Source of the DNA: Cryptomeria japonica
Taxonomy: Eukaryota; Streptophyta; Pinopsida; Cupressales; Cupressaceae
Assembly (NCBI RefSeq): GCF_030272615.1
Contig: NC_081405.1
Coordinates: 469,390,008 to 469,454,007 of the forward strand
Length of the DNA stretch: 64,000 nt
Direction of reading: 5' to 3'
This document shows, in pieces, positions 49,104 to 58,888 of this stretch (its first letter is position 1; each line of letters begins with the position of its first letter). The notes beneath the pieces were generated by a model that worked only from the letters and a program-made list of their open reading frames with translations, was not told the DNA's origin and made no database searches. Position numbers and translations under genes: made by a program.

Positions 49104-50033
49104 TCAATTTCTCACTTGTACCTTAGGAGTACTTATCGGTTTAGAGTCTTCCATACCAAATTTCTTCAACAATTCCTTAGCATATTTAATTTGATAGATA
49201 ACAATACCTTTGTCACTTAGAGTAATTTGTAAACCTAAGAAAAACTGCATCTCACCAATCATAGACATCTCAAATTCTTTCTCCATATTATTAGAAAATT
49301 CTATGCATAACTTATCTTCACCTCCAAAAATAATGTCATCAACAAATACTTCAACAATTAGTATATCATCATCAATGATTTTATAATATAAATTATTGTC
49401 ACCACTGCCTTTAGTAAAACCAAGCTTCAAAAGATATTTATCCAACCTTGCATACCAAGATCTAGGTGCTTGTTTCAGTCCATATAAAGCTTTCCTTAAC
49501 CTGCAAACCATATATGTATCTTCTGATAGTGAAAAACCATTAGGTTTCTCAATATAAACTTCCTCATCAATATCCCCATTCAGAAATGCACATTTTACAT
49601 CCATCTGATAAACCTTGTAGTTTTTATGAGCAACATAGGCAAGAAATAATCTCACAGCTTCAATCCTAGCTATAGGTGCAAAAGTCTCTCCATAATCAAT
49701 TCCTTCCTTCTGAGAATATCCTTTACAAACCAATCTAGCCTTATTCCTTAAAACTTGACCATCCTCATTCAATTTATTCCTAAAAACCCATTTAGTTCTA
49801 ATAACATTTTCATTTTTAGGCTGGGGAACCAAGGTCCATGTGTTATTTTTCTCAATCTGATCTAATTTTTCTTCCATAGCTTTCAACCAATGTTCATCTT
49901 TACATGCCTCAACTACTGATACCGGTTCAACTTGTGAAATTAAACATAGCTCATTAGTTTCTAGTCTTCTTCTTTTCATCACTCCATTGCTCTTATCCCC
50001 TATGATTTGATCTTCTAAATGATTCAATTTCAA
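49104..50033 (-). CDS. pol: R10 reverse transcriptase, longest intact frame of the window
   Basis: 309 codons without a stop. Order: [75 protein letters not shown] and the catalytic FVDDIIFGG (about 49325-49350), then [10 protein letters not shown]. This is the Ty1/Copia RT (palm and fingers), which copies element RNA into DNA. ATG at 50033 is internal to the original polyprotein, and the frame is lost near 49100 before RNase H, so an active enzyme from this copy alone is unlikely. Confidence 0.88.
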   Translation of the reverse strand: MKLNHLEDQIIGDKSNGVMKRRRLETNELCLISQVEPVSVVEACKDEHWLKAMEEKLDQIEKNNTWTLVPQPKNENVIRTKWVFRNKLNEDGQVLRNKARLVCKGYSQKEGIDYGETFAPIARIEAVRLFLAYVAHKNYKVYQMDVKCAFLNGDIDEEVYIEKPNGFSLSEDTYMVCRLRKALYGLKQAPRSWYARLDKYLLKLGFTKGSGDNNLYYKIIDDDILIVEVFVDDIIFGGEDKLCIEFSNNMEKEFEMSMIGEMQFFLGLQITLSDKGIVIYQIKYAKELLKKFGMEDSKPISTPKVQVRN

Positions 50034-51387
50034 ATACCTAGGGGTCTTTTGACTTTCTATTCCTCTTCCTTGTTCTTCAGTTATTGTAGAGTTCTCTGAT
50101 GTTACTATAGTAACTGGTTAAACTCTCTATTTTGGTAAAGGTACTACCGGTTTAGATATAATCATTTCCACTGCTAGTGCCTTCTAATAAACTCTGATTT
50201 GACTTTTGTTTAGCTCATCTACTTTGACATTAGCACTCTCCATAATTCTCGGTAATCTCTTGTTATAACACCTATATGCTTTGCTTTCATTAGAATAATC
50301 AAGAAATATGCTTGCCCTCATCACATCTAGGATCAAATTTCCTAATAATATCATATTTCCTGATATAACATTTACTACAAAAAATTCAGAAATACTTAAC
50401 TGTAGGTGTATTGCCAAACCATAATTCATAAGGTGTCTTACCCATTTCTCCTTTGATATGTACTTTGTTGAATGTATAAACTATTGTACTCACTGCTTCT
50501 CTCTAGTAGATATGAGGTAGACTAGCTTTCATTATCATTGTTCTAGCAACATCCAAGATAGTTATGTTCTTCCTTTCCACAACTCTATTCTACTGAGGTG
50601 TCTGGGGAGAAGAAAATTGTCTTCTTATACCATGCTTCTCACAAAAGTTATTAAACTCACCGGATGTGAATTCACCACCATGATCTGATCTCAAACATTT
50701 AATCTTCAATCCTATCTTAGTTTCCACTTTAGCCTTAAAGATTTTTAACTTTTCAAAAGCTTCAGATTTTTCTCTGAGATAAGTAACCCACATCATTCTA
50801 GAATAATTATCAATGATTAGCATAAAATATCCACCACCTTGAAAACTTTTAACTCTAGTAGGGCCACACAAATCAGTATGAAAAAGCTCAAGAACATCAT
50901 TTGATTTATCTTGTATACTCCTAAAAGAGGTTCTGACCTATTTACCCATTTGACATTCTTTACATACTGGATTATAGGGCTTCATAATCTTAGGTATGTC
51001 CCTAACAACCTTAGTTGAACTGATCTTCACAATGCAATCAAAATTCACATGATATAGCCATTTATGCCATAACCAACTCTCATCAATCTGTCTAATCAAA
51101 CATGTCTTCTCACCGGAGTTTAAGTGAAATATATTACCTTTTGTCTGTGTACCGGTTGAAATCTCCAAGCCAGATCTGTTAATGATTTTGCATTTCCCAT
51201 CCTTGAATTGTATTTGAAATCCCTTGTCTACCAATTGTCCTACACTCAAAAGATTATTCCTCAAACCTTCAACATAATAAACATTATCAGTATTATTCTT
51301 ACCATACAATGATATAGTTCCTTTTCCTTTGATCATACATGCCTTGTCATCTCCAAATCTAACAAGACCACCATCAAATTCTTGCAA
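50034..51387 (-). pseudogene. pol: R10 pre-integrase and integrase
   Basis: Pre-integrase: QIDESWLWHKWLYHVNFD and CKECQMGK; the second His position is altered (LYH for MCH). Integrase: LFHTDLCGPTRVKS, YFMLIIDNYSRMMWVTYL, RSDHGGEFTSGEF, and VVERKN after a TAG at 50593, so all three catalytic acids can be read. The C-terminal ERK/GYS part (FLDYSNESKAYRCYN) lies in another frame at 50184-50429. Several stops and one frameshift. Confidence 0.83.
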
Positions 51388-51611
51388 AGATAGAAACTTC
51401 CTTTATCTCCAATCATACGATTTGAACAACCAGTGTCAATTACCCATTCATCCTTGTCTTCAATTTTAGCAGCAGGAGCCTTCTCTTCAGGTATGTTCTC
51501 TTCCAATTCTGGATCATCTTCCTTGGTAGCCAGGAATACCCATTCCTTCCCATTTCCAAATCCACTAGCAGAGTCTTCTACCGGTTCATCTTCTGAATCA
51601 TTAATGCCTTC
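51388..51611 (-). pseudogene. pol: R10 protease
   Basis: After the acidic linker, DEWVIDTGCSNRMIGDKGSF gives the canonical D-T-G at 51429-51437. The frame is that of gag, with a TAG at 51612 and a frameshift near 51390. Confidence 0.8.
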
Positions 51612-52535
51612 CTAGTCTGCTATACAACATGATTTGTCTCTATTTTTCTTGTATTTATACTTGTTCTGATATCCAGAGTCAGGCTTAAATGATCTTCTAA
51701 CTCTTTCTTCAAATCTTGAATTCCTTTCAGGACATCTAGATGCAAAATGACCAATCTTATTACATGCAAAACATTTAAAAGGTTCTTTTCCTTCATACTT
51801 ACTTCCTATCAGTCCTTTAGGTACTCTTCTAGCAAATAGTTCTTCAAGTTGCTCAAACTCATCATATTCTCTCTTCATATCTTCCAACTCCTTTTCATAT
51901 AAGGCTTTCCAATCTTGCCTACCAGTTGTAGATGTAGATGCATGAAAAGCAGGTTCAGTCTTCACGACTTGAGAAGGTCCAAATTCCTCAAGCTCAAAAG
52001 CTGATAGTTTCCCAACTAAAGTGTCTCGGTTGAAAAATGTATTAGCCATTGTTCTCAACTCATTAATAGTAGTATCCTTCATTTTTTAAGTCGGTGGTAG
52101 GGCTCTCAGGACTTTAGAAACAATTTCATCTTCGCTTAGAGTTCCACTACACCATTGAATTCCCCTAACAATCTCATTTACCCTTTCCATGAATGCAATA
52201 ATGCTTTCATCTTCTTGCATCTTCAGGTTTTCATATCTCACCTGGTAACCATCAAGTTTAGCAATCTTCACTATAGGGTCACCTTCATTAAGAGACCAAA
52301 TTATCCCATATAGCCTTTCTAGATGATTTGTCAGTTAATACCATTATTTGCTGATCAGAAATGCACACAAGAGGGCTTCTCTTGCTTTACAATCATTCTC
52401 AAGCTCCTTGTCCAGGATCGCTAGAGGAGGATTGCTAGATCTTGGATTATAGGGTCTGACACTATTCTATGTGATCTCCCAAATATCCTTGCCAAGACAT
52501 CTCAAATGAATCTCCATCTGAATCTTCTATAGGGA
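51612..52535 (-). pseudogene. gag: R10 Gag, single-knuckle Copia type, N-terminus deleted
   Basis: At the LTR join the reading starts abruptly with IQMEIHLRCLGKDIWEIT, which is normally about 25 residues into a Copia Gag. ELENDCKAREALLCAFL, FMERVNEIVRGIQ, an acidic helix and the knuckle CFACNKIGHFASRC (CCHC intact, about 51729-51770) follow. Two stops near 52340 and a TAA at about 52083-52085. Confidence 0.82.
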
Positions 52536-53634
52536 AGAGCAGATAAACCAATTAAGCATAAACAATAATCACAAAATGAAATTCATCCACATAACACCAA
52601 GATTTGTACGTGGAAAACCCAATAAAGGGAAAAAAATCATGTGGGAAGCCTACCCACAGTTAGATAATACTTATGCACTAAGTATGTGAATTATAATGAA
52701 GGGGCTTGCACTTGCAGGAAGGTGAACAACCTAGAGTGCACTGCTCATCACAAAAGGAGCCTCACTAACTACATATAAATCCAGACTACAATCCGAAGAA
52801 GTGTTGAACTCCAAAAGATAACATCTCCTATGCTTGAGTACAGTTCCAGTTAAGCTCAATACCGGAGGACTAAATCCTCTTACATAAACCCAATTCGATC
52901 TCCAATGATCGACCAACTCCTCTACCTGAATGATATTACATTATTCACACATTACATTCCTTGACCATGACCACTTACATTAACCATGATAATATACAAT
53001 GAGGTCTTACATCAATTTATAAAAAACCCTAGAGAATAAACAATCAAGTTGACCACTAGATAATAAACCAATTATATAATTAGAAACCATGTTGGCCTTA
53101 GACCAAACAAATAATATCAACACATAAGACATCTTGAAAATACATCCATAGGTCCTATCCACACATTACATTAAAGTTGCTCCATAACCTATATCAACCA
53201 GGACCCAGTATAGGTCGACATGATACAACAATGTTCTCCAATTTCCAACTCTCAAACACAATCACCAATAGCATCTCGAAACTCCACCAGAAGCTGCACC
53301 AACACCACATGCAATTCATCAAAGATCTCTATCAGAAGCCTTGTCAGGTGAAACCCTCATCAAAACCAAAAACTAATCTTCTAAGCAAGCATGATAGCAT
53401 TTGATCTCCAGACCAAAACCAACTGACCAAATATGAGTATAAGTATCATGAACAATCCAATTCCATCATCAGACTATACCAGAGCCTATCGGATCATGCC
53501 GGATCCAAGTTAACAAAAAACCACTCAGCCTACCAAGACCAGAAGGGTGGCGGTAAAGAATCCAAACAACTAGTGTTGGCATCAATGACAAAACATCAAT
53601 GCAACACATAATCAATTCCACCAAATGGCCAACA
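52536..53634 (-). repeat. R10 5' LTR, missing its inner end
   Basis: Aligns with the 3' LTR from 40404 onward and ends AATGGCCAACA with TTCTT after it. About 95 bases carrying the hairpin and the terminal TG are gone, and no TGGTATCAGAGC follows. Confidence 0.88.
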
Positions 53635-53639
53635 TTCTT

Positions 53640-54249
53640 GTGATTCGACCATAAATACAAGCTATCTTCTGATATCCCTACTTTTTTTCTGGCTATTCTA
53701 CTAGATTCAGGTGTATCCAAACAATGGGCAAAGAAGCTCACCCAAATTCTATTCAGACACTCATTTCAAGGTAAAATTGATGGGGCATTAGATAATCTAG
53801 ATGAGAATTTGCATATTACACTCTTGAATCAATACTATTTGAGCTAGGCAAGCAGATTCCTAGTTGTAACCACACTGCAATGAGAGGTGTTGCAAGATCA
53901 CAAGAATGTTGTCGACCAGAGTATTAATTTTTTGTTGTGTGTGGTTGGTATCAAAGCCTCTGATGATGAAGACTAGCACTGGGACTACTTAACCATTGAG
54001 TTGTTTCTAGATGAGGATGAATTTGCACCATAGGACATTGCAAAGATGGTGAGCCTACTGGTGCTAGGTCGAGGCGAGGAATGGATTCCAAATGATGTTC
54101 GAAACATGGAGGACATCGTCAAGATAGTGGTTTACACCAACTGTGGAGAATATTGTTGGGTTAAGCAGCAAGCCAAATGCGGTAGGCTGATAAAGACGGA
54201 ACGAGCAAGGGAGGTTGCAGCTAGTAGACGTCTCGGTATTGAGTTTTGA
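53640..54249 (+). pseudogene. Unrecognised coding remnant (right part) after R10
   Basis: Removing R10 and one TTCTT joins 40310 to 53640. The reading then runs through several stops and frame changes to ELFLDEDEFAP, and a 67-codon open stretch from ATG 54046 follows: MVSLLVLGRGEEWIPNDVRN, then IVVYTNCGEYCWVKQQAKCG, ending in TGA 54247. Base composition is more even than in the neighbouring AT-rich DNA. No known domain. It could be a decayed host gene fragment or an old retroelement Gag. Confidence 0.4.
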
Positions 54250-54965
54250 TAATTAGCCATTAGGTTCTATATACAATTTCATGGCCACCTGATATGGGGC
54301 CTTTTTGTTTTTTGTATAATGTATAGTTATTGTACAATGTATGAGGTTTGTTGGTAGGTCTGTCTTGCTTCATTTTGGTTGCTATGAAGTAGCCTATCTC
54401 AATGTAAAAGCTTTTTTTTAATTTTAATGCAATGGGTGCTAGCCCTAGCCAACGATTAATCTATTAAGAAAGTCAAATTCATCGCTATTGTTATTGTGAT
54501 ACTAAACAAAAATGACCTTGTCTCATTTCTGAACATGCTTTGTACACATTTTGTTTTGTTAGATCTTACTCATAAAATTAAACCTTTGTGGTTGATATTT
54601 GATGATGTGACGGTGGACATGATTCATAACTCCTAGTTCATAAAATGATAAAAAAGAACAAATAATAATGGAAAAAATTAAACTTATATAAAAAATTCAA
54701 ATTTTGTTGATTTTTCCTTTATAAACAATTTCATTTGGCAATATTTTTTTTTGATTGGTAAAACTTTGTATTATATTGATTGTTAAAAAAATATGTACAT
54801 TCATTTCTTACATTCTCCATAATAGGCCTTAGCCAGTCATATCAACATGCAGACACAAAAAATAGTTACAATGTCAAAGGTCTTTGAACAAAATTTGACC
54901 TTATCTGTAAATTAAATTTGCCTTCACCATACAAAACAAAGATCTAATATACTATATTTATTAAC
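54250..54965. other. No gene; AT-rich, with a repeat of 39796-39910
   Basis: No coding potential. 54531-54650 resembles 39796-39910 in the same orientation (CATGCTTTGT, then TTGATATTTGATGATGTGA), so a sequence about 120 bp long flanks the R10 site on both sides at a distance. Confidence 0.5.
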
Positions 54966-55740
54966 CTATTGCTACCATCGCCATGCCCATGCCACCTTCT
55001 TTGACTTCCCTCATCTCCTTCTGCATTGCCTCCTCCATTTCGGTGTCTCCACCTGATCTCTCAGCCAATAATAGAACTCATCCCCACTTGGATCTTCTAC
55101 CACCCATCGGTCGACCACGCTTCCTTTGAGCATGAATGACATGGTCTCGCAGTGCACAGAGTTCTCCCCATGGTCCCTATTTGGCCACTTCCAACCGAGC
55201 TTCCCAATCATCCACTGATGCCAAGTATTGCAAGATTCCTTACAACCCAATCTGTGTTCAAGCTTTGTGTACCTCCTTGTTGTTTGTCACACTCCACAAA
55301 AGGAATGAGCATAGTGAGGGAGAAAATTCACTCACATGGACCCATGTACAACCCAGACTATCAAAACATTCCATGTCTCGAACCAGCTCAAGAAATTCAT
55401 CCATGCCTCCCAACCATTCATTCTTTACACACCTTCTCATGATATCCCTCACCTTTTGACTAGGTTGGAGCTCCAGAAACCAGGCCATGAACATTGACAC
55501 AATGTCAGAGTTGGTGTGGTATCTTCACCCTCCTTCTAGGTATTTTGGCCCTAGGACTAGCTTCACCTGTGAAATGAAGGATTTTTCCTCAAACATGAAC
55601 ATGTCCATCAACCTATCATCCGTGATACCGCCCCAAAACACCACCTAAGTTTTGTTGGTCTGAAGTGCAATGTTGGCATTTATATTTGACTCTCTGCAAT
55701 TTATCCTAACTTCTTGAATACGTTGGAAGAAGATAACCCC
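54966..55740 (-). pseudogene. Unrecognised coding remnant on the minus strand
   Basis: From about 55700 downward one reads DDRLMDMFMFEEKSFISQVK, LVLGPKYLEGG, a stop, then SMFMAWFLELQPSQKVRDIM, RRCVKNEWLGGMDEFLELVR and HVSEFSPSLCSFLLWSVTNN. After a stop and a frame change come CNTWHQWMIGKLGWKWPNRD and FMLKGSVVDRWVVEDPSGDE, and last a Met/Glu-rich end (GGDTEMEEAMQKEMREVKEG). Composition (about 45-50% GC, many Trp/Met) differs sharply from the surroundings. I know no family that fits. Three to five breaks. Confidence 0.42.
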
Positions 55741-56751
55741 ACTTGTCCCTCTACATTCTTAAAAGAGTTATGGTTATGTGGAGACATAAATGTTGGAATA
55801 ACTAATAATGTGAATGGATATTGGCATAACTGTTGATGATATTGATGAACCGGTATAAGGACTGTTGGTGATGATATAGTTGAGATATTGTTTGATGACT
55901 TGATGATTAGTTTGTGTTTTCATTGATGGCAACTATGATTATATTGCTCTATCATGCTATCTAAGATGTTTATGATTGACCAAAAAGCTATGGAATGGAT
56001 TTAACAATTAACTGGCAAATAGGACTTTAATCAGTAAATGTGAAACTGTGTTATGCTTAAGTAACTAGATCTTGAGATTGATAAGGAATTTGGTGTTGTG
56101 GTTTGGAATATGTGTTGGTAACATTGTAATGAGGTTATGACCGGAACCTCATCATGTTTTGGCTACCACAAGTCATGTTTGTGATTGACTAATATATTTT
56201 CTGTATGGTTTTAGTAGGTTTTAAGAACCGATATTCAAATCTCATAAGCAGTAATGATTTTGAGTTTGATGGTGTATTACATTTTGTTTGTAAGATGGTG
56301 ATGATGTGGTTGAATCCGTGTGAAGTGATAAGATGCTATTTTAGTGTGATGAAAGAGAGAATTTCTAGGGATTGAGCGAAGTGCTTAGTAGAATGAGCTA
56401 AAGGTTTAGAATTGTATCAGATTGATGTGCGGTGATTATTCAATGACTGTAATTGATTTGTAATTGATTGTAGTGATCCATACGATGATCTACGATGAGT
56501 TGTAATGATCTATGATGTAAAACTTGTTATGAGGTTAGGGTTTTATAACCGACTAAGTTGTAAGTCTATTTAGGGTAAGTCTGTGATGATTTACTGTGTC
56601 AGTGATCAAAATAAGAGTGTTTGGACGAACCAGTGTGTGTTTGCAAGAGAGAAGCATATTGGAGCAAGAAAGGATCTGTACAAGCAAGCAAAGAGTGGTA
56701 TTTTCAGATCATACTTATGCTTTTCCCTAAATGTTGTAGCTGACTCAAAAT

Positions 56752-56941
56752 CCCTTATTCGGGTAGGTCCTAACAGGCCTGATTGTATAAATCCCTTCAC
56801 CGGGTGACTCATTATCTTGGGTTATAAATCCTTTCACAAGGTTACTCCTAATAGAGTAAAGCTCCAAATAGGGCTGAGGTAAATCCCTTAACCAAGGGAC
56901 TCCTAACAAGGTCTGCTCATAATTGTAAGCTCCTAACTAGG
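56752..56941 (+). repeat. Array of mini-hairpins in R12 LTR
   Basis: Short inverted repeats follow each other every 20-40 bases: CCCTTATTCGGG (56752), CCTAACAGG (56769), CCCTTCACCGGG (56793), CCTTTCACAAGG (56830), CCCTTAACCAAGGG (56885), CCTAACAAGG (56902) and CCTAACTAGG (56932). Similar arrays are in R4, R6, R9 and R13. Confidence 0.7.
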
Positions 56942-57214
56942 TGGATTCCAAAAGAGTGCAAAAATATTGTGGGTACCAATTCTCACCATGGTTTTTCCCA
57001 TTTGGGTTTCCATGTGAAAATCCTGGTGTTCATGTATTGCTTGATTTCTTATGTGTTAGGTTGATATATTTCTATTGCATGCATGTTCATGAACACTTTA
57101 GAAGAACAATTTTTTAAATCTGAATAGCAGTACGATTTCAGCTATTATCGGTATTGTTTATGAGTTATTTTGAAATAAGATTTTGGTGGTTGTTAAAGTT
57201 TTAAAGTTTACCAT

Positions 57215-57246
57215 TTATTACTGATTCACCTCCCTCTCAGTAATAA
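57215..57246 (+). other. C-loop hairpin in R12 LTR, 10-bp stem
   Basis: TTATTACTGA (57215-57224) pairs perfectly with TCAGTAATAA (57237-57246). The loop is TTCACCTCCCTC, with one C changed to T and a shorter C run. Confidence 0.85.
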
Positions 57247-57268
57247 CCGGTTCCTCACAAATTAAAAT

Positions 57269-57280
57269 TGGTATTAGAGC
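57269..57280 (+). other. R12 primer-binding site, one mismatch
   Basis: TGGTATTAGAGC differs from the initiator tRNA-Met site by one C-to-T change. Confidence 0.85.
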
Positions 57281-57310
57281 ATTGGTCCTCTTTATGTAGA
57301 AGCTTAACCA

Positions 57311-57326
57311 CTTAAGGTAAAGATCC
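57311..57326 (+). promoter_or_regulatory. R12 conserved leader motif before gag
   Basis: CTTAAGGTAAAGATCC, preceded by AGCTTAACCA, 11 bases before the gag ATG at 57338. Confidence 0.58.
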
Positions 57327-57337
57327 TTGAGGATAAC

Positions 57338-58500
57338 ATGGGGGATATGACTTATAGGGAGATTTCAAATAGGCTTGCAAAATCTAAAGGATCCCTAGGT
57401 GAGTTAAGGGTCAAGTATAAAGCTTCATTGGCTAAAATAAGAGAGCTAGCTAAACAACTGTATGAAATTAGAGAAAATAGTTCATCTAAGGAAGCAAACA
57501 TTGATGCCTTGGTGAATGAAGTGGAAAAGCAGAATGATGATAAGGCAAATCTAAGGAGAGATTTGGAAGCCCTTACTATTAGGATGAGTCAAGAGTTGGA
57601 AGCCAGGAGAACAACTAAAGACACAATAAGAGATAAGGAGCATGAGATTATTAAGCTGAACTAAGAGATTAGGACCTTGCATGCACATCTTCAAGAGGAA
57701 AAAGAGGAAGTGAAAACTAATCTAGACATGGCTATGTCTCTTAAAGAGAGTCTTATGAAAAATAATGAAGATCTTACTAAGGAGTTGGCTGATGCTAATG
57801 AGATATCGGCTAAATACAACAAGAGCACTGCTATGCTTGATGAGCATATTCAATCACACTAGTAAGAGAACCTACAAACCAATATGCTTTAATTGTCTAA
57901 GGTATGTCATACTGCTAATGTTTGTAGAAATAGATCCAGTGTTGTTAATGGATATAGACCTAATCCATATGATGTATATAAGCCAAGTACTTGTAATGGT
58001 TATTGCTACAATTGCAACAAGTATGGATATAGAGCTATTGAGTGCAGGTCTAGAGTGACCAATTAGAGATCTTACATGGGTCAGAGGTCTAATGGGGAAT
58101 GACAGAGATCATACTTTGACCAAAGAAACCCTACTTGGCAGAGACCTTATGTGAACCAGTCTAGTCCTTATGAAATGGAGAAAAAATGGAATGTGATTTT
58201 CACTATGTCATAACTATGGAAATGTAGCTATGAATTACAGAAGGATAACTCATAGAGGCATTTTTGAACCCTAGAGAGCATATGGAATGACATGTTTCCA
58301 TTGTCACAAACTAGGACACCTTGCAAAGTTTTGCTAAGATAAAGTAAACAAACCAGTTAATCAATCTGCTGATCAAAAAGGAAAGAAGATAGTTGATGTG
58401 GAGTAAACCAGGAATGAGATGAACAAGATTTGGAAAAAGAAAAGTGAGGAGATATCGTCTAAGGATTCTCATTCTTCACCTAGAGTGGAGAATCCTTTAC
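57338..58500 (+). pseudogene. gag: R12 Gag: coiled coil plus four knuckles
   Basis: ATG 57338 opens a Glu/Lys/Asn-rich coiled coil of about 170 residues (stops at 57662 TAA and 57860 TAG), without a UBN2 head, as in R11. Four knuckles: 57885-57925 (CFNCLRY, then a one-base deletion, then HTANVC), 58004-58045 (CYNCNKYGYRAIEC, His to Tyr), a decayed one near 58195-58245 (CHNYGNVAMNY) and an intact CFHCHKLGHLAKFC at 58293-58334. The tail is Lys/Ser-rich to about 58500. Confidence 0.76.
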
Positions 58501-58888
58501 CAAAAAACTAAGCTATGCATGAGGCTTAGGGGGAACATATTGTCAGATCCATTTCCAGACCCCCTGAATGGTATGTGGTAAGATAAATCTACATACTTTG
58601 ATGCATAATGTTGTTATGAAGTGATTTTGTGATCAAACTGGTAAACTGGATGTGATATGTGTGTCGGTATCAAGTTTTAGAGTTGAACAATGATTAGGGT
58701 ATGTTCAACCAGTTTAGTAAAAGGAAAATAAAAGTTGTTTGATAGTTTCATTTTTTACTTAGTATTGTTGAGAGCACATACAGAGAACGTCAGAAACATT
58801 GAAGAGCTTTTGACTGCTACTTTGATTTAAGTTGATAGCGGATTGTGTAGATTTATGAATTGGTGGAAGAGCATTCTTACTGGAAATC
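58501..58888 (+). other. R12 join between Gag and RT, no domain
   Basis: AT-rich, no frame over 40 codons, no protease D-S/T-G or integrase motif. A G-run (TTAGGGGGAACA near 58527) resembles the purine tracts of the other elements. Either an internal deletion or an old recombination point. Confidence 0.5.

Larger units (their letters stand above)
40311..53634 (-). mobile_element. R10: Ty1/Copia element with one intact RT frame, no primer site
   Basis: TTCTT flanks it exactly (40306-40310 and 53635-53639). The LTRs are 40311-48100 (interrupted by R11) and 52536-53634. On the minus strand the interior runs gag, protease, integrase, RT, RNase H and a purine tract at 48101-48115. The 5' LTR lacks about 95 bases at its inner end, and the primer site and first gag codons are missing too, so one deletion joined LTR to gag. 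Frameshifts occur near 51500, between 50590 and 50429, and near 49060. Confidence 0.92.
55791..57259 (+). repeat. R12 5' LTR
   Basis: TGTTGGAATAACTAATAATG at the start; the end is set at CTCACA before AATTAAAATTGG, which leaves a short spacer before the primer site. Length about 1469 bp. It holds the Copia block CCCATTTGGGTTTCCATGTG near 56997. The 3' copy is not in the window. Confidence 0.72.

Noticed and set aside
55136..55459. Plus-strand frames of 96-107 codons over 55136-55459
   Set aside because: Mirror frames of the minus-strand remnant, Ser/His/Pro-rich as antisense frames often are; the minus strand reads more protein-like.
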